This document shows, piece by piece, positions 53,785 through 62,140 of a DNA stretch of 64,000 nt; position 1 is the first letter of the stretch; every line of letters starts with the position of its first letter. This DNA is from Paenibacillus sp. FSL H7-0737. GTDB taxonomy: Bacteria; Bacillota; Bacilli; Paenibacillales; Paenibacillaceae. Below the pieces are notes generated by a model. That model saw only the letters and a program-made list of their open reading frames with translations. It had not been told where the DNA came from and did not search any database. The stretch spans positions 5,022,001 to 5,086,000 of the forward strand of contig NZ_CP009279.1 of the NCBI RefSeq assembly GCF_000758545.1, in the 5' to 3' direction. Position numbers and translations under genes: made by a program.

Positions 53785-53813
53785 AAAAAAAGCCCCGAAA
53801 TCCGGGGCTTTTT
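53785..53813 (+). terminator. Terminator
   Basis: AAAAAAGCCCC pairs with GGGGCTTTTT; usable both ways, serving the zinc-ribbon gene and the convergent mannanase gene. Confidence 0.9.
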
Positions 53814-53852
53814 CGCTAATATTCCAATGCTCGAATCAGTTCGGATATCGTC

Positions 53853-55328
53853 TTATGGAAGATAAAACGCTCCTGCTGGAATAATCCCTTTGGGTTGGCT
53901 AGGACTTTCCCACTGCAATACAATTCGCGCGTCCCCCTCATTCTCATAGTACTCCACTTTTATTTCATGTAGCTTGCCAGCTATCAGATTCACACTGCCT
54001 TTTCGCTCCTGTCCACTCTGATTCACCCAGCTATCAATGATCAGCCCTCCATCAATCCACACCCGTACCCCGTCATCAGAGGAGGAGTAAATGGTATAGG
54101 TTTCACTATAGGCTGCAGTCAGTTTTCCACTCCACCGTACAGAGAAAGCGTCGACACGAATGGCTGGATCAGGCGAACCCTGTTTCCACGAAAATTGGAT
54201 GTTAGCATCGGTTCGCGTCAGCGCAGGTGCGCCGCTAAGAGTCATGTTATTGTAATATTGCCCCCATAGTCCACTCTGCAGCACACTGTCTCCCTCAGCG
54301 GCTACAATTGCCGCCTCAGCAGCATACTCTTCCCGCGTGAATACAAAGTTGTCATTCATAAAGGCTCTAATTACCGCATCGGTATTCTTCTCATAAAGAA
54401 GCTTGCCCCAGGTCATCTGATAAGACCATTTGGGCTGTGATTTAGATAGTAGTGCAGGGGACGGTAGCTCTCCATTTTCTCCAATCGCTATCACTTTTCC
54501 ACGACCCAGATCCCATAGACTATCATAGTGACTCCCCTTAAAATCCCCATCATAGATATCTAGTGCCAGCACATCTACTTTGTCACCGCTTGGGTAGTAT
54601 TCGGCAGGGTCATCACTCCACTGATTTTTGGCGTTTGGGCTCCAGACCCACAATAAATTATGCAGCTTATGATAGCTGGTGAAACGGTCAAACATAAGGT
54701 TCCACAGTCCCACGTAGTTGATCTTCTTCCCCCACCAGAACCATCCGCCATTCATTTCATGATACGGCCGCCAGAGCACAGGAACACCTGCATCATTTAG
54801 TTTTTTTAAAGAAAGGGCTATCTTATCCAGATCAGCGATCAGTGCGTTGTACTGAGAGGTACCCGGGGTTATATATTTGTCAAAATCAGCGTTGCTTATG
54901 CTCGTAGATACGTTATCCCAAGCTGGCGCAGTCCCTGGCAACTGTGCGTGATAGCTAATCGTTACGATTCCACCGGCTTTATACCAGCGAATAGCGCTGC
55001 TAACGACCCAATCCCGCTGATTGTCTATTAGTGCCGCCGTCTGATTATTGATTGCCCCCAGCTCATAGCCGTGAAGGGCGGCGAATTGCCCGCTAGTATT
55101 TTTCAGCTTACCATTGAACTCATCCGCGCTCTCCAAATAATCATGTTGTCCACTAATCCATCCTTTTCCTTGCAGAAAATAAAGGGTATTCAACAATTTC
55201 TGAGCAGAAGGTACCGTTTCCGAATCCGCCGGAGCCATTTGCAATTTACGATACGCGATTTGCCACTGAACATCGCTCACAAACCTCGATGCCGAATCAA
55301 CCATATTTCGAAGATTGCGCTGTTCCAT
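53853..55328 (-). CDS. Beta-mannanase, GH26, with C-terminal PA14 domain
   Basis: Endo-1,4-beta-mannanase of 491 residues that cuts internal bonds of mannan. GH26 barrel (about 35-340) with acid/base Glu in WRPYHEMNGGWFWWG near 192 and nucleophile Glu in IAIGENGELP near 283. A PA14 domain (about 355-490; GLWGQYYNNMTLSG...SSDDGVRVWIDG) probably binds carbohydrate. There is no signal peptide, and an in-frame TGA three codons before the ATG rules out a longer form. It complements the beta-mannosidase and alpha-galactosidases at the left of the window but lies 49 kb away. Confidence 0.93.
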   Translation of the reverse strand: MEQRNLRNMVDSASRFVSDVQWQIAYRKLQMAPADSETVPSAQKLLNTLYFLQGKGWISGQHDYLESADEFNGKLKNTSGQFAALHGYELGAINNQTAALIDNQRDWVVSSAIRWYKAGGIVTISYHAQLPGTAPAWDNVSTSISNADFDKYITPGTSQYNALIADLDKIALSLKKLNDAGVPVLWRPYHEMNGGWFWWGKKINYVGLWNLMFDRFTSYHKLHNLLWVWSPNAKNQWSDDPAEYYPSGDKVDVLALDIYDGDFKGSHYDSLWDLGRGKVIAIGENGELPSPALLSKSQPKWSYQMTWGKLLYEKNTDAVIRAFMNDNFVFTREEYAAEAAIVAAEGDSVLQSGLWGQYYNNMTLSGAPALTRTDANIQFSWKQGSPDPAIRVDAFSVRWSGKLTAAYSETYTIYSSSDDGVRVWIDGGLIIDSWVNQSGQERKGSVNLIAGKLHEIKVEYYENEGDARIVLQWESPSQPKGIIPAGAFYLP

Positions 55329-55469
55329 CCACTCTCACATCCTTTTAACTTTTTTAAGTTATAGTATGGGGACAATAGTGACATGAACTCAGCGAATGGA
55401 CATGAAGTTGTAATTTAATTTAGGACAGTGTAAGGAACTGCTGAATAAATTCACGGCTCAATAAAAAAA

Positions 55470-55487
55470 AGGAGCCCGGCGGCTCCT
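55470..55487 (-). terminator. Terminator after deaminase gene
   Basis: AGGAGCC pairs with GGCTCCT; eight Ts follow on the minus strand. Confidence 0.88.
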
Positions 55488-55502
55488 GACTATATCTCCA
55501 AT

Positions 55503-55925
55503 TTACCTCGTATATCTCAGCGGTAGTAATTCAGAAATATCATATTTAGCTAACCGGCCGTCCTCGGATACAATAACTTTGCAATCCTTCCCGTAATCAG
55601 CAATTAACTCACGGCACATCCCGCAGGGAGAAACTACTTTAATTTCTCTTTCCTCGCTGTCCGGATCAGAATGCCTTACCGCAACAATCGTATCAAATTC
55701 CTTGTAGCCTTCGGATATCGCTTTTCCAATCACCATCGCTTCTGCACAGACTGTAATTCGTCCCATGCTAGCTTCTACATGTACCGCTGTAAAGATTTCC
55801 CCCGTCTTAGTACGGAGCGCCGCCCCTACATGGTGTCTTCCCCATTCATAGCGTCTAGTAATAATATCTTCAGCAGAGGCAATAAGCGTCTGATCTTCAA
55901 TCGTAATCAAATACTCCATATCCAA
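55503..55925 (-). CDS. Cytidine/blasticidin-S deaminase-like protein
   Basis: Zinc-dependent deaminase of about 140 residues. Zinc and catalytic motifs: VCAEAM (CAE; preceded by HVEASMGRIT) near 58 and SPCGMCREL (PCxxC) near 100. Size and the SPCGMCREL form fit blasticidin-S-deaminase-like members. Start chosen as TTG 55925, six bases after AGGAGG; the ATG two codons later is nearly as good. Stands alone. Confidence 0.88.
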   Translation of the reverse strand: MDMEYLITIEDQTLIASAEDIITRRYEWGRHHVGAALRTKTGEIFTAVHVEASMGRITVCAEAMVIGKAISEGYKEFDTIVAVRHSDPDSEEREIKVVSPCGMCRELIADYGKDCKVIVSEDGRLAKYDISELLPLRYTR

Positions 55926-56020
55926 TTCCGTCCTCCTCTTATTTTTCCTAAGTATATTAAATCGCACTGCATTATGATATAAGATATACTATTTTAAGTT
56001 CCAAAAAAGGAGGAGCAGAT

Positions 56021-56458
56021 TTGAAAATACAGAAATTACTCACCAGTCTCATCATTGTTGTGTTACTTGCTTTGGGCGGTTACTGGTATGAACAGAACGG
56101 AGATCCGGCAGCCCCATCGTCCACATCCGATTCAGAAGTTGTTCAGCTGATCTTCCCATCAGATCGTTATCCTGAGACCGCTAAGCACATTCAGGACGCA
56201 ATTGCTAAAGGGGAGTCCGCGACGTGCACGATTAACCGTGAGCAGGCTGAAGACAACCGCAAAGAATCCTTAAAAGGGATCCCCACCAAAAAAGGCTACG
56301 ACCGCGATGAATGGCCCATGGCCATGTGTAATGAAGGCGGCAAAGGGGCCGACATTGAATACATAACCCCAAAAGATAACCGCGGTGCAGGAAGCTGGGT
56401 TGGCAATCAGTTAGAAGATTATGCGGATGGAACCCGCGTAGAATTTATGTTCAAATAA
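56021..56458 (+). CDS. nucB: NucA/NucB-family extracellular DNase
   Basis: 145-residue secreted nuclease. TTG start after AAGGAGGAGC. N-terminal membrane or signal segment (LLTSLIIVVLLALGGYWY), then the DNase_NucA_NucB domain: CTINREQAEDNRKESLKG, GYDRDEWPMAMCNEGG and DNRGAGSWVGNQL, which hold the catalytic Asp-Glu residues and an expected disulfide. In Bacillus NucB degrades DNA of the lysed mother cell. Confidence 0.93.
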   Translation: MKIQKLLTSLIIVVLLALGGYWYEQNGDPAAPSSTSDSEVVQLIFPSDRYPETAKHIQDAIAKGESATCTINREQAEDNRKESLKGIPTKKGYDRDEWPMAMCNEGGKGADIEYITPKDNRGAGSWVGNQLEDYADGTRVEFMFK

Positions 56459-56488
56459 TAAGCTAACGTGAACAGTGCTTCAAAAGAA

Positions 56489-56518
56489 TAGCCCCATCCG
56501 GAATACCGGATGGGGCTA
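56489..56518 (+). terminator. Terminator
   Basis: TAGCCCCATCCGG pairs with CCGGATGGGGCTA around AATA. Serves nucB and the convergent YjcZ-like gene. Confidence 0.88.
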
Positions 56519-56536
56519 CAATGTGCATCAGCTAGC

Positions 56537-56683
56537 TTAGAATAAGCAAGCTTTAGTGATGATAACCAGCAAGATGAAGAGTACCAGAATAGCTCCTGTT
56601 GAAGTAAAAGGACTACACACCGGACCTACATTTACTGGGCTTACTACAGGACCTACGTTACAACCACAATGTTCCATTCCCAT
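56537..56683 (-). CDS. YjcZ-family sporulation miniprotein 1
   Basis: 48-residue protein, ATG after AGGAGGAATTAATT. N-terminal half with repeated NVGPV and three Cys; C-terminal membrane helix with the family pattern TGAILVLFILLVIITKACLF. One of four related genes in this window. Confidence 0.85.
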   Translation of the reverse strand: MGMEHCGCNVGPVVSPVNVGPVCSPFTSTGAILVLFILLVIITKACLF

Positions 56684-56832
56684 AATTAATTCCTCCTAAT
56701 GATTAATGACTACAGCACAAGATATGTAAAAAGGAGATAAGCCGTTTGGGCGAACTGGCAAACAAATGCTATTCACCTAATGAATTAGGTAGGCACTGTC
56801 GATAAACAGGATATACACGAAGGAGGTGCAAT

Positions 56833-57009
56833 ATGGATATAGCCGCATTATCAATGGCAATGAGCCAGGCATCCTTAGCTCAAAATGTAGGAATACAAGT
56901 CATGAATATTGCCAAAAATCAGGCTGAAACCCAGAGTCAAACGATGGTGGAAATGCTGGGCAAAAGCGTTGCTCCGAATTTAGGAAAAACACTTGATATT
57001 AGTGTTTAA
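56833..57009 (+). CDS. YjfB-family putative motility protein
   Basis: 58-residue helical protein (MDIAALSMAMSQASLAQNVG...MLGKSV) with AAGGAGGTGCAAT before the ATG. This matches the YjfB family, found with sigma-D/motility regulons in Bacilli. The exact job is unknown. Confidence 0.88.
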   Translation: MDIAALSMAMSQASLAQNVGIQVMNIAKNQAETQSQTMVEMLGKSVAPNLGKTLDISV

Positions 57010-57021
57010 TTGCTTTATGCT

Positions 57022-57057
57022 AAGGACACACAAGAACACTCGTTCTTATGTGTCCTT
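57022..57057 (+). terminator. Terminator after YjfB gene
   Basis: AAGGACACA..AAGAAC pairs with GTTCTTATGTGTCCTT and a T run follows at 57060. Confidence 0.9.
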
Positions 57058-57149
57058 ATGTTTTTTACTTTACATAGCCTTCGGGCTTTTCTTTTGCTCA
57101 TTTATGCGAACATACGATCCTATAACTGATTCTGAATGAGGTGAATGAT

Positions 57150-57692
57150 ATGAATAACATGAAATCCTATTATCAAATGACTGCGCTGGAGAAGTGGACA
57201 GAAGATTTATACAAGCGTCTGAACCTTACTCAGCCTTCGCAAATTTCGATTGCTTATATTGCAGAACGGCTTAATATTTGGGTTCATTATTTGGATGTAA
57301 GAAGCAAGAGCATCGAAGCATCAGCGGGGATGTACACCATGTTTATAGACAACCGGCTTCCAGCCAGTCTGCAGCGGCTAGAGTTTCTCCATGAGCTCTG
57401 TCATCTGCTCCGCCATGGTACTGATCAAATATTGATGCCAGAACATTTTACGCGGGCACAGGAGGATGAATCTGAGCGATTTATTCTTTATGCAGCTATG
57501 CCCTACTCCATGATCTCCCGCATGACATTGCCTGAGCAACGTGAAGATGCAATCAGCTATCTTGCAGCAGAATTTCAAGTGCCAAGCGAGCTGGCTTTAC
57601 AGCGGATTGATCAAATTCAAAGACGTGTTTTTCAGGGGCAATTATTGGCCGTGATGGGAAGAAACGAAGAACGATTAACACATATTCAATAA
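57150..57692 (+). CDS. ImmA/IrrE-family metallo-endopeptidase
   Basis: 180-residue zinc protease with HExxH motif in LEFLHELCHLLRHG near 78-90. Members cleave XRE repressors or act in stress responses and mobile-element induction. Start is ATG 57150, six bases after GAGGTG. No XRE repressor gene is adjacent; the next gene, 76 bases on, is a small protein probably in the same transcript. Confidence 0.9.
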   Translation: MNNMKSYYQMTALEKWTEDLYKRLNLTQPSQISIAYIAERLNIWVHYLDVRSKSIEASAGMYTMFIDNRLPASLQRLEFLHELCHLLRHGTDQILMPEHFTRAQEDESERFILYAAMPYSMISRMTLPEQREDAISYLAAEFQVPSELALQRIDQIQRRVFQGQLLAVMGRNEERLTHIQ

Positions 57693-57768
57693 TGACTGCG
57701 GAGATAATAAGGGTAGTCGCAATGAAGGACCATTAATTATGGTGGAATTTCTCGCAAGGGGGATCGAT

Positions 57769-57930
57769 ATGGAAGCCATTAAAGTAATTGAATTATTGAT
57801 GACTCATCCAGATTATAACGTAGATGCAGTACACCCCGAAATTCCGGATTTTGTTGGGATCGAGTCGATTGAAGTGGATCATGAAACGGGGACCTTCTCC
57901 ATTTTATTGCAAGAACCCAAAGAAGACTGA
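57769..57930 (+). CDS. Small protein downstream of ImmA/IrrE
   Basis: 53 residues from ATG 57769, six bases after AAGGGGG. Acidic, soluble (MEAIKVIELLMTHPDYNVDA..). Not recognised. Confidence 0.65.
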   Translation: MEAIKVIELLMTHPDYNVDAVHPEIPDFVGIESIEVDHETGTFSILLQEPKED

Positions 57931-57959
57931 AGATGATTTGTGTAAGTTCATAATAAAAA

Positions 57960-58030
57960 GGCAGCAAGTATAGTATACCCAGGCAATTCTTTACCTACGC
58001 GGGTTACCTATCGGTAGTTAAATTGCTGCC
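57960..58030. terminator. Multi-helix convergent terminator or structured RNA
   Basis: GGCAGCAA and TTGCTGCC close a 71-base element. Inside, the minus strand has TACC-GATA-GGTA and an ACCC/GGGT pairing, giving a possible three-way structure. Five Ts follow the minus-strand copy. It lies between convergent genes and at least terminates the minus one. Confidence 0.6.
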
Positions 58031-58054
58031 TTATTTGTAATAGTAAGCTCTCTA

Positions 58055-58228
58055 TTATGCGGATACAAACTGAATCACACCAATAAGAGTTAGAATGAGG
58101 AATATGCCCACGAACCCCCAAATAATAAACCATAAGATTCTCAGACCTGGTAGCTTCGGATTAGTATGATTCTCTAATATCTTAATTCGCCGCTCCAGCT
58201 CCTGTATTTTTTCTTCTTGTTGCATCAT
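58055..58228 (-). CDS. Small coiled-coil membrane protein
   Basis: 57 residues from ATG 58228, six bases after GGGAGG. N-terminal coiled coil (QEEKIQELERRIKILENH) and one C-terminal membrane helix. Not recognised. Confidence 0.7.
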   Translation of the reverse strand: MMQQEEKIQELERRIKILENHTNPKLPGLRILWFIIWGFVGIFLILTLIGVIQFVSA

Positions 58229-58336
58229 GTTCTTCCTCCCTTCTAATGTGTAAATTACAAGATACAATAGATATGACATACCAGTCACAATATATTATCT
58301 TATAATATATACATTTTAGCTAAATGGAGGGAATTA

Positions 58337-58669
58337 ATGAAGAAAAGAACAAAAATAATCCTTATTACCTTCGTTATTGTATATGGAGTCGCTTCTTTAG
58401 CGCTTCAGGCCTTCCGAAATCATATGGATAATGAAGTGATTCATTATTTGGTAGCTACGAGAGATTATAAGAATGAAGATCTTTATAAAGTCTATACCCA
58501 GATTGGTAAGGCTCCCGTCGTAAGTACAACAGTGATTTTTGCAGATGAACCTAACGCAAGATACTTTTATCGAAAAGAGAAGGATCGGATTTATCAATAT
58601 AGCATGGCTCTTGTAAAAAGGTTTGATCCAAACTATACATATAAACATAGTGAGGAGACCCTCCCCTAA
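58337..58669 (+). CDS. DUF3139-like membrane-anchored protein
   Basis: 110 residues: N-terminal membrane anchor (IILITFVIVYGVASLALQAF) and an outside domain. The body pattern (YL..RDYK.EDL..VYTQIGKAPVVSTTVIFADEP) fits DUF3139. ATG after GGAGGGAATTA. Function unknown. Confidence 0.75.
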   Translation: MKKRTKIILITFVIVYGVASLALQAFRNHMDNEVIHYLVATRDYKNEDLYKVYTQIGKAPVVSTTVIFADEPNARYFYRKEKDRIYQYSMALVKRFDPNYTYKHSEETLP

Positions 58670-58687
58670 AGGGGGAACTTCTATTAT

Positions 58688-58745
58688 AAAGGTGCGATTG
58701 TCTCAACAGTCATGATATGGCTGCTGGGGCAATCGCACCTTTTTT
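58688..58745 (+). terminator. Terminator
   Basis: AAAGGTGCGATTG pairs with CAATCGCACCTTT, with an inner CAGTCAT/ATGGCTG stem, followed by Ts. Confidence 0.9.
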
Positions 58746-58846
58746 AGATTCTAACCCTTGATCTAGACGCTAGCAAATTTTCTCAGGAACATAATGTGAC
58801 CAAATGCCGTCCTAAATGGTGTTATAGGTAAAGGGGGCATAGAATC

Positions 58847-59341
58847 ATGCAACGATCCATGACCCGGCCGGGAAATCATGTGATAAAGAGTTACGAAATC
58901 TACGCAGATATGCTGTTCCGGATTGCTTTGGTCCATTTAGGCAGCCGCCAAGATGCCGAAGAGGCCACTCAGGATACCTTCATCAAACTGATAGAAAAAG
59001 CACCAAAGTTCAAAGACGCTGAACATCAAAAAGCATGGCTGATCCGAGTAATCACCAATCATTGTAAAACATTACTGGGCAGAGGCTGGCGCAAGCGCGA
59101 GGTTAAGCTGGAAAATGCTGAGCCGATTGCGGTAGACACCCCCGAGGATTTGGCTCTACTGCAGTTAGTTATGGCGATGCCTATGAAGTATAAAACCGTA
59201 ATCCATCTTTATTATTACGAGGACTATCCCATCCAGGAAATCAGCAAGATTCTGCAGATTAGTCAGTCTGCCGTGAAGATGAGACTTCAGCGGGGACGGC
59301 AACTGTTAAAACTGGAGCTGGAAGGAGTGGAATCACAATGA
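58847..59341 (+). CDS. ECF RNA polymerase sigma factor
   Basis: 164-residue extracytoplasmic-function sigma factor. Region 2 (about 15-85; AEEATQDTFIKLIEKAPKF) recognises the -10 box and melts DNA; region 4 (about 105-160; YPIQEISKILQISQSAVKMRLQRGRQLL) binds -35. AAAGGGGGC precedes the ATG. Overlaps the next gene by four bases (ATGA), so the pair is translationally coupled and the next gene is the likely anti-sigma factor. Confidence 0.93.
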   Translation: MQRSMTRPGNHVIKSYEIYADMLFRIALVHLGSRQDAEEATQDTFIKLIEKAPKFKDAEHQKAWLIRVITNHCKTLLGRGWRKREVKLENAEPIAVDTPEDLALLQLVMAMPMKYKTVIHLYYYEDYPIQEISKILQISQSAVKMRLQRGRQLLKLELEGVESQ

Positions 59342-60327
59342 AAGAAGATCAGTTTCGAACATTATACAAGAAAGCGGTGGATTCTATGAAACCAGGTGAA
59401 GAGATGAAAAAAGAATTGATCGACAAACTGGAGCAACAGCGGGAGCGGAAACGTCCACGCAAGACGGTTTATATCGCGGCAAGTATCGTCCTCGCCGCCG
59501 GGATCGGCTTAGCTGCACCTAATATATGGCAGCAGTTAAATGGCCAGAGTACTCAAGGGCAAATCGCTCAGGTAACTCCAGGTCCAAACCAACCAGACAA
59601 TTCTGGCATAAATGCGTCCGGAAGCATTGTTATCCCCAAGTTGGAACTGCCGGATACCAAATCTGGCGTTATGGCAGATATGATCGCTCTAGTCGTATAT
59701 AAAGATAACATTTATACACAGTCTGCGACTCGAATCAACGCAGCCGATGCTGCCGCTCTGCGTGGTGACAAGCTGGGACGTACTACAGGTGGCATCGATG
59801 AATGGAGCGGTAAAGACAAATATATTGAGTTGGCTTCTAACATTGGCGAAACGGATATCTATTCCGTGAAGGGATATGATTCCAATTTCCTGATTATGTC
59901 CTATTCGCAAATCAACGGCGAGGTATTCGCCGAACTGTATGAGCATACAAACGGGATCACCGTAAACAGCGGCGCTGATCTATTTGGCAAGCTAAATCTT
60001 GAAGGTCGAATTACTTCCGCACAGTGGGAAAGCTTCGACAGCTGGAACAACGGACAGCAGCAGTACACACCGCTCGCTGACGACGAGGCCCTTAATGGCT
60101 TCGTGAAGGCGCTCCAAGCGGCCAAACCTCTGGCAGCAGAGCCTCTTACCGCGCAAGGCATCTACGACAGCGAAGACCGCAAGGTTCTCTATCTCCAGCT
60201 GGAAGACAACGCCAGGGTAGAGCTGACGCTGTTTGGTCAAGGGCTAGTACATTACGGTCAGGCACCTGTATTCTTCGAGGTCGAGTCCGGGGCATTCCAG
60301 CAGCTATGGGATAGTATGAAACCATAA
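59338..60327 (+). CDS. Membrane anti-sigma factor (cognate of the ECF sigma)
   Basis: 329 residues. A short cytosolic N-terminal part (1-45) should hold the sigma factor, one membrane helix follows (VYIAASIVLAAGIGLAAP, about 46-65), then a long outside domain with no motif I recognise. Assigned from the ATGA overlap with the sigma gene and the topology; the inducing signal is unknown. Confidence 0.8.
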   Translation: MKEDQFRTLYKKAVDSMKPGEEMKKELIDKLEQQRERKRPRKTVYIAASIVLAAGIGLAAPNIWQQLNGQSTQGQIAQVTPGPNQPDNSGINASGSIVIPKLELPDTKSGVMADMIALVVYKDNIYTQSATRINAADAAALRGDKLGRTTGGIDEWSGKDKYIELASNIGETDIYSVKGYDSNFLIMSYSQINGEVFAELYEHTNGITVNSGADLFGKLNLEGRITSAQWESFDSWNNGQQQYTPLADDEALNGFVKALQAAKPLAAEPLTAQGIYDSEDRKVLYLQLEDNARVELTLFGQGLVHYGQAPVFFEVESGAFQQLWDSMKP

Positions 60328-60421
60328 GAATGATGGTCGAAAACCGAGAGTACAGCGATTGGAACAACGATTGGGACAACTTTTCGGGCACCATCCCTAT
60401 CAGAAAAGTCTAACTGGATAC

Positions 60422-60628
60422 AAAAAAAGGCGCTGCTTCAAAACCATTTCATGGCTTTGCGACAGCGCCCTTTTTGTGTTGGCTGCATGGTTTGCATTGC
60501 GTCATGTCAGAATATCAGATTCTAAGTATAAAAGAGCCGTTGTAGATTAATACTATGATGGCTCTTTTACATGTTCAATACTACTATGATAACGGGACTC
60601 AAAAAAAGAACGCCCACCATGGACGTTC
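60422..60628. terminator. Three hairpin terminators
   Basis: The 336-base gap has three stems: AAGGCGCTG/CAGCGCCCTT (60422-60475), AAAAGAGCC/GGCTCTTTT (60530-60568) and GAACGTCC/GGGCGTTC with Ts on the minus strand (60602-60628). The last ends the convergent DUF2798-like gene. Nothing else was seen in the gap. Confidence 0.85.
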
Positions 60629-60663
60629 CTGAGATTCTTATTCGTATACAACGTTCCAGCTAG

Positions 60664-61167
60664 TTACGCATTTACACTTTCTGTTTTACGATCCTGTCTT
60701 GTGTGTAATGTTTTCATCGCAAATCTTGCTATCGGCTGAGCAACCAACAGTTCAATCCAAAATGCTATACCAAAGTTTCTTGGCCAGATATGAAGGAAGT
60801 TTTTAAGTGGCTCTAGACTTATTTGTTTCGTCCCAACCCATGTGCCGATAATCGATAGTAAAATAGATAACACTGTAACATTCAATAAAGTATTCAACAG
60901 CACCCTAGCATTAAATCCATCGGTTTGTCCCATGAATTTCGGCATCACTTTCCCAACAATCGGCCCAGCAACTAATCTTACGAAAAAAACTACGATCATC
61001 CACATAAACGGAATAACCTTTAGTGTATCTATATACACTTCCTTACTGAAGCCACGTTCCAACCCCACAATAATAGGGGCAATAGTGTTTACTGAAATGA
61101 TTGAAATAATGAGTAAAAATAATATACCTTCTTTTCCGTTTCTGGGCAGTCTTGTGTCTCCATGCAT
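60664..61167 (-). CDS. DUF2798-like membrane protein
   Basis: 167 residues with four membrane helices in two similar halves (LPRNGKEGILFLLIISIISVN and the GFNARVLLNTLLNVTVLSILL half), the DUF2798 duplication. Start chosen as ATG 61167, nine bases after GGAG; an ATG at 61176 abuts the ribosome site. Function unknown. Confidence 0.8.
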   Translation of the reverse strand: MHGDTRLPRNGKEGILFLLIISIISVNTIAPIIVGLERGFSKEVYIDTLKVIPFMWMIVVFFVRLVAGPIVGKVMPKFMGQTDGFNARVLLNTLLNVTVLSILLSIIGTWVGTKQISLEPLKNFLHIWPRNFGIAFWIELLVAQPIARFAMKTLHTRQDRKTESVNA

Positions 61168-61474
61168 GTTTGTCATCTCCGTGAATCATATTTCAGATGG
61201 CAGACGTATCATGAGACATATATTTTTGGCCCAATAAAAAGACCAATATCTCTACACACTGATTTGATAATTATAGCACTTTTTTCAAATGAATGTCAGA
61301 CCTCTATTTAAGATTTAATAAAATCCCTCTGCTCTTTAGTGCATTCAAAAGATTTAAACTATCCCTGCGGTAAGCGCATGGCGATAAATCTGGTATCAGT
61401 GCATCCGTTAGCAAGCTCAAAATTCCAGCCTTCCTAATTCTCTTCCTTTTGAATTTATGTGCCTATAGACAGCA

Positions 61475-61500
61475 AAAAACCTTACAAAGTAAAGGTTTTT
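61475..61500 (-). terminator. Terminator after tRNA remnant
   Basis: AAAACCTT pairs with AAGGTTTT; on the minus strand it follows the tRNA 3' half directly. The 61177-61474 stretch shows nothing else. Confidence 0.75.
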
Positions 61501-61506
61501 GATAAG

Positions 61507-61549
61507 TGGGCCCTGAGGGACTCGAACCCCCGACCAATCGGTTATGAGC
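61507..61549 (-). pseudogene. 3' half of a tRNA (anticodon CAT)
   Basis: On the minus strand GCTCATAACCG (anticodon arm, CAT), a short variable loop, the T arm GGGGGTTCGAGTCCC and the acceptor 3' strand GGGCCCA, with discriminator A and no CCA. The 5' half (acceptor, D arm) is absent; upstream sequence is an unrelated coding fragment. Looks like a tRNA-Ile2 or tRNA-Met remnant. Confidence 0.8.
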
Positions 61550-61551
61550 AT

Positions 61552-61657
61552 ATGATAGCCGTTTCAGTGGCATATCCACTTCAATCTTCCGCTGAGTAAT
61601 TTCACCTGTTTTATCGAGATATATCATTTCAATTATTTGGGCGATACTCATTCCCAT
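61552..61657 (-). pseudogene. Fragment of a WYL-like gene fused to tRNA remnant
   Basis: ATG 61657 opens a frame of about 35 codons (MSIAQIIEMIYLDKTGEI, then TQRKIEVD) that resembles the start of a small WYL-domain protein and then runs into the tRNA remnant. Broken gene; similarity is by eye. Confidence 0.45.
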
Positions 61658-61661
61658 ATGT

Positions 61662-61690
61662 AAAAAATCCGTCAGTTGTGCTGACGGATT
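61662..61690 (-). terminator. Terminator after YjcZ-like gene
   Basis: AATCCGTCAG pairs with CTGACGGATT and six Ts follow on the minus strand. Confidence 0.88.
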
Positions 61691-61716
61691 AAACGATTGA
61701 GAGTTCGGCTAACATT

Positions 61717-61788
61717 TTATAACAAGATAGTCTTAGAAATAATTACAAGGAGGATAAACAGTACCAAGATTGCACCTGTTCTATCCAT
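61717..61788 (-). CDS. YjcZ-like miniprotein 2, 23 residues
   Basis: A 23-codon frame (MDRTGAILVLFILLVIISKT plus three residues) identical in pattern to the membrane helix of the neighbouring YjcZ proteins but lacking their N-terminal half; an in-frame TAA lies just before the ATG. Ribosome site weak (GGGG). Probably a truncated copy. Confidence 0.5.
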   Translation of the reverse strand: MDRTGAILVLFILLVIISKTILL

Positions 61789-62005
61789 TTAAAGCCCCGA
61801 CTGTGGGCAAAGGTTAGAATGAGGATCTGGACCAAATCAGTCATGCTACGTAGTCCAGTATTTACAGAGTTTATCGTATAAACATAAACTACCCCCAACG
61901 ACTTAATGTTGATGGGGGAAACTTTCATTATCTTCATTACAAATCCGCAAGTATCTACTGGCAGATATCCACTATGGGTGCTGGTCATAGTGGGAGGTTT
62001 GAAAC

Positions 62006-62113
62006 TTAAATCAAGAAAGTTTTAGATATGATTACCAACAATATAAACAGAACCAGAATTGCAGTCGTAGAAGTAAAACCTCCGCCAAACCCTCCAGCAA
62101 ATTCACCCATCAT
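62006..62113 (-). CDS. YjcZ-like miniprotein 3
   Basis: 35 residues, ATG after AGGAGGAATT. Gly-rich start (GEFAGGFGGGFTST) and the family helix TAILVLFILLVIISKTFLI. Confidence 0.8.
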   Translation of the reverse strand: MMGEFAGGFGGGFTSTTAILVLFILLVIISKTFLI

Positions 62114-62140
62114 AATTCCTCCTTTGTAAATTAATTCTAC

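Noticed and set aside
57960..58030. Cyclic-di-GMP (GEMM) riboswitch, because of CGGGTTACC and AGGCAA
   Set aside because: The spacing is far too short, the tetraloop receptor parts are missing and it lies between convergent gene ends.
61743..61988. 81-codon minus-strand frame over the second YjcZ-like gene
   Set aside because: No ribosome site and it overlaps a better-supported helix in another frame.
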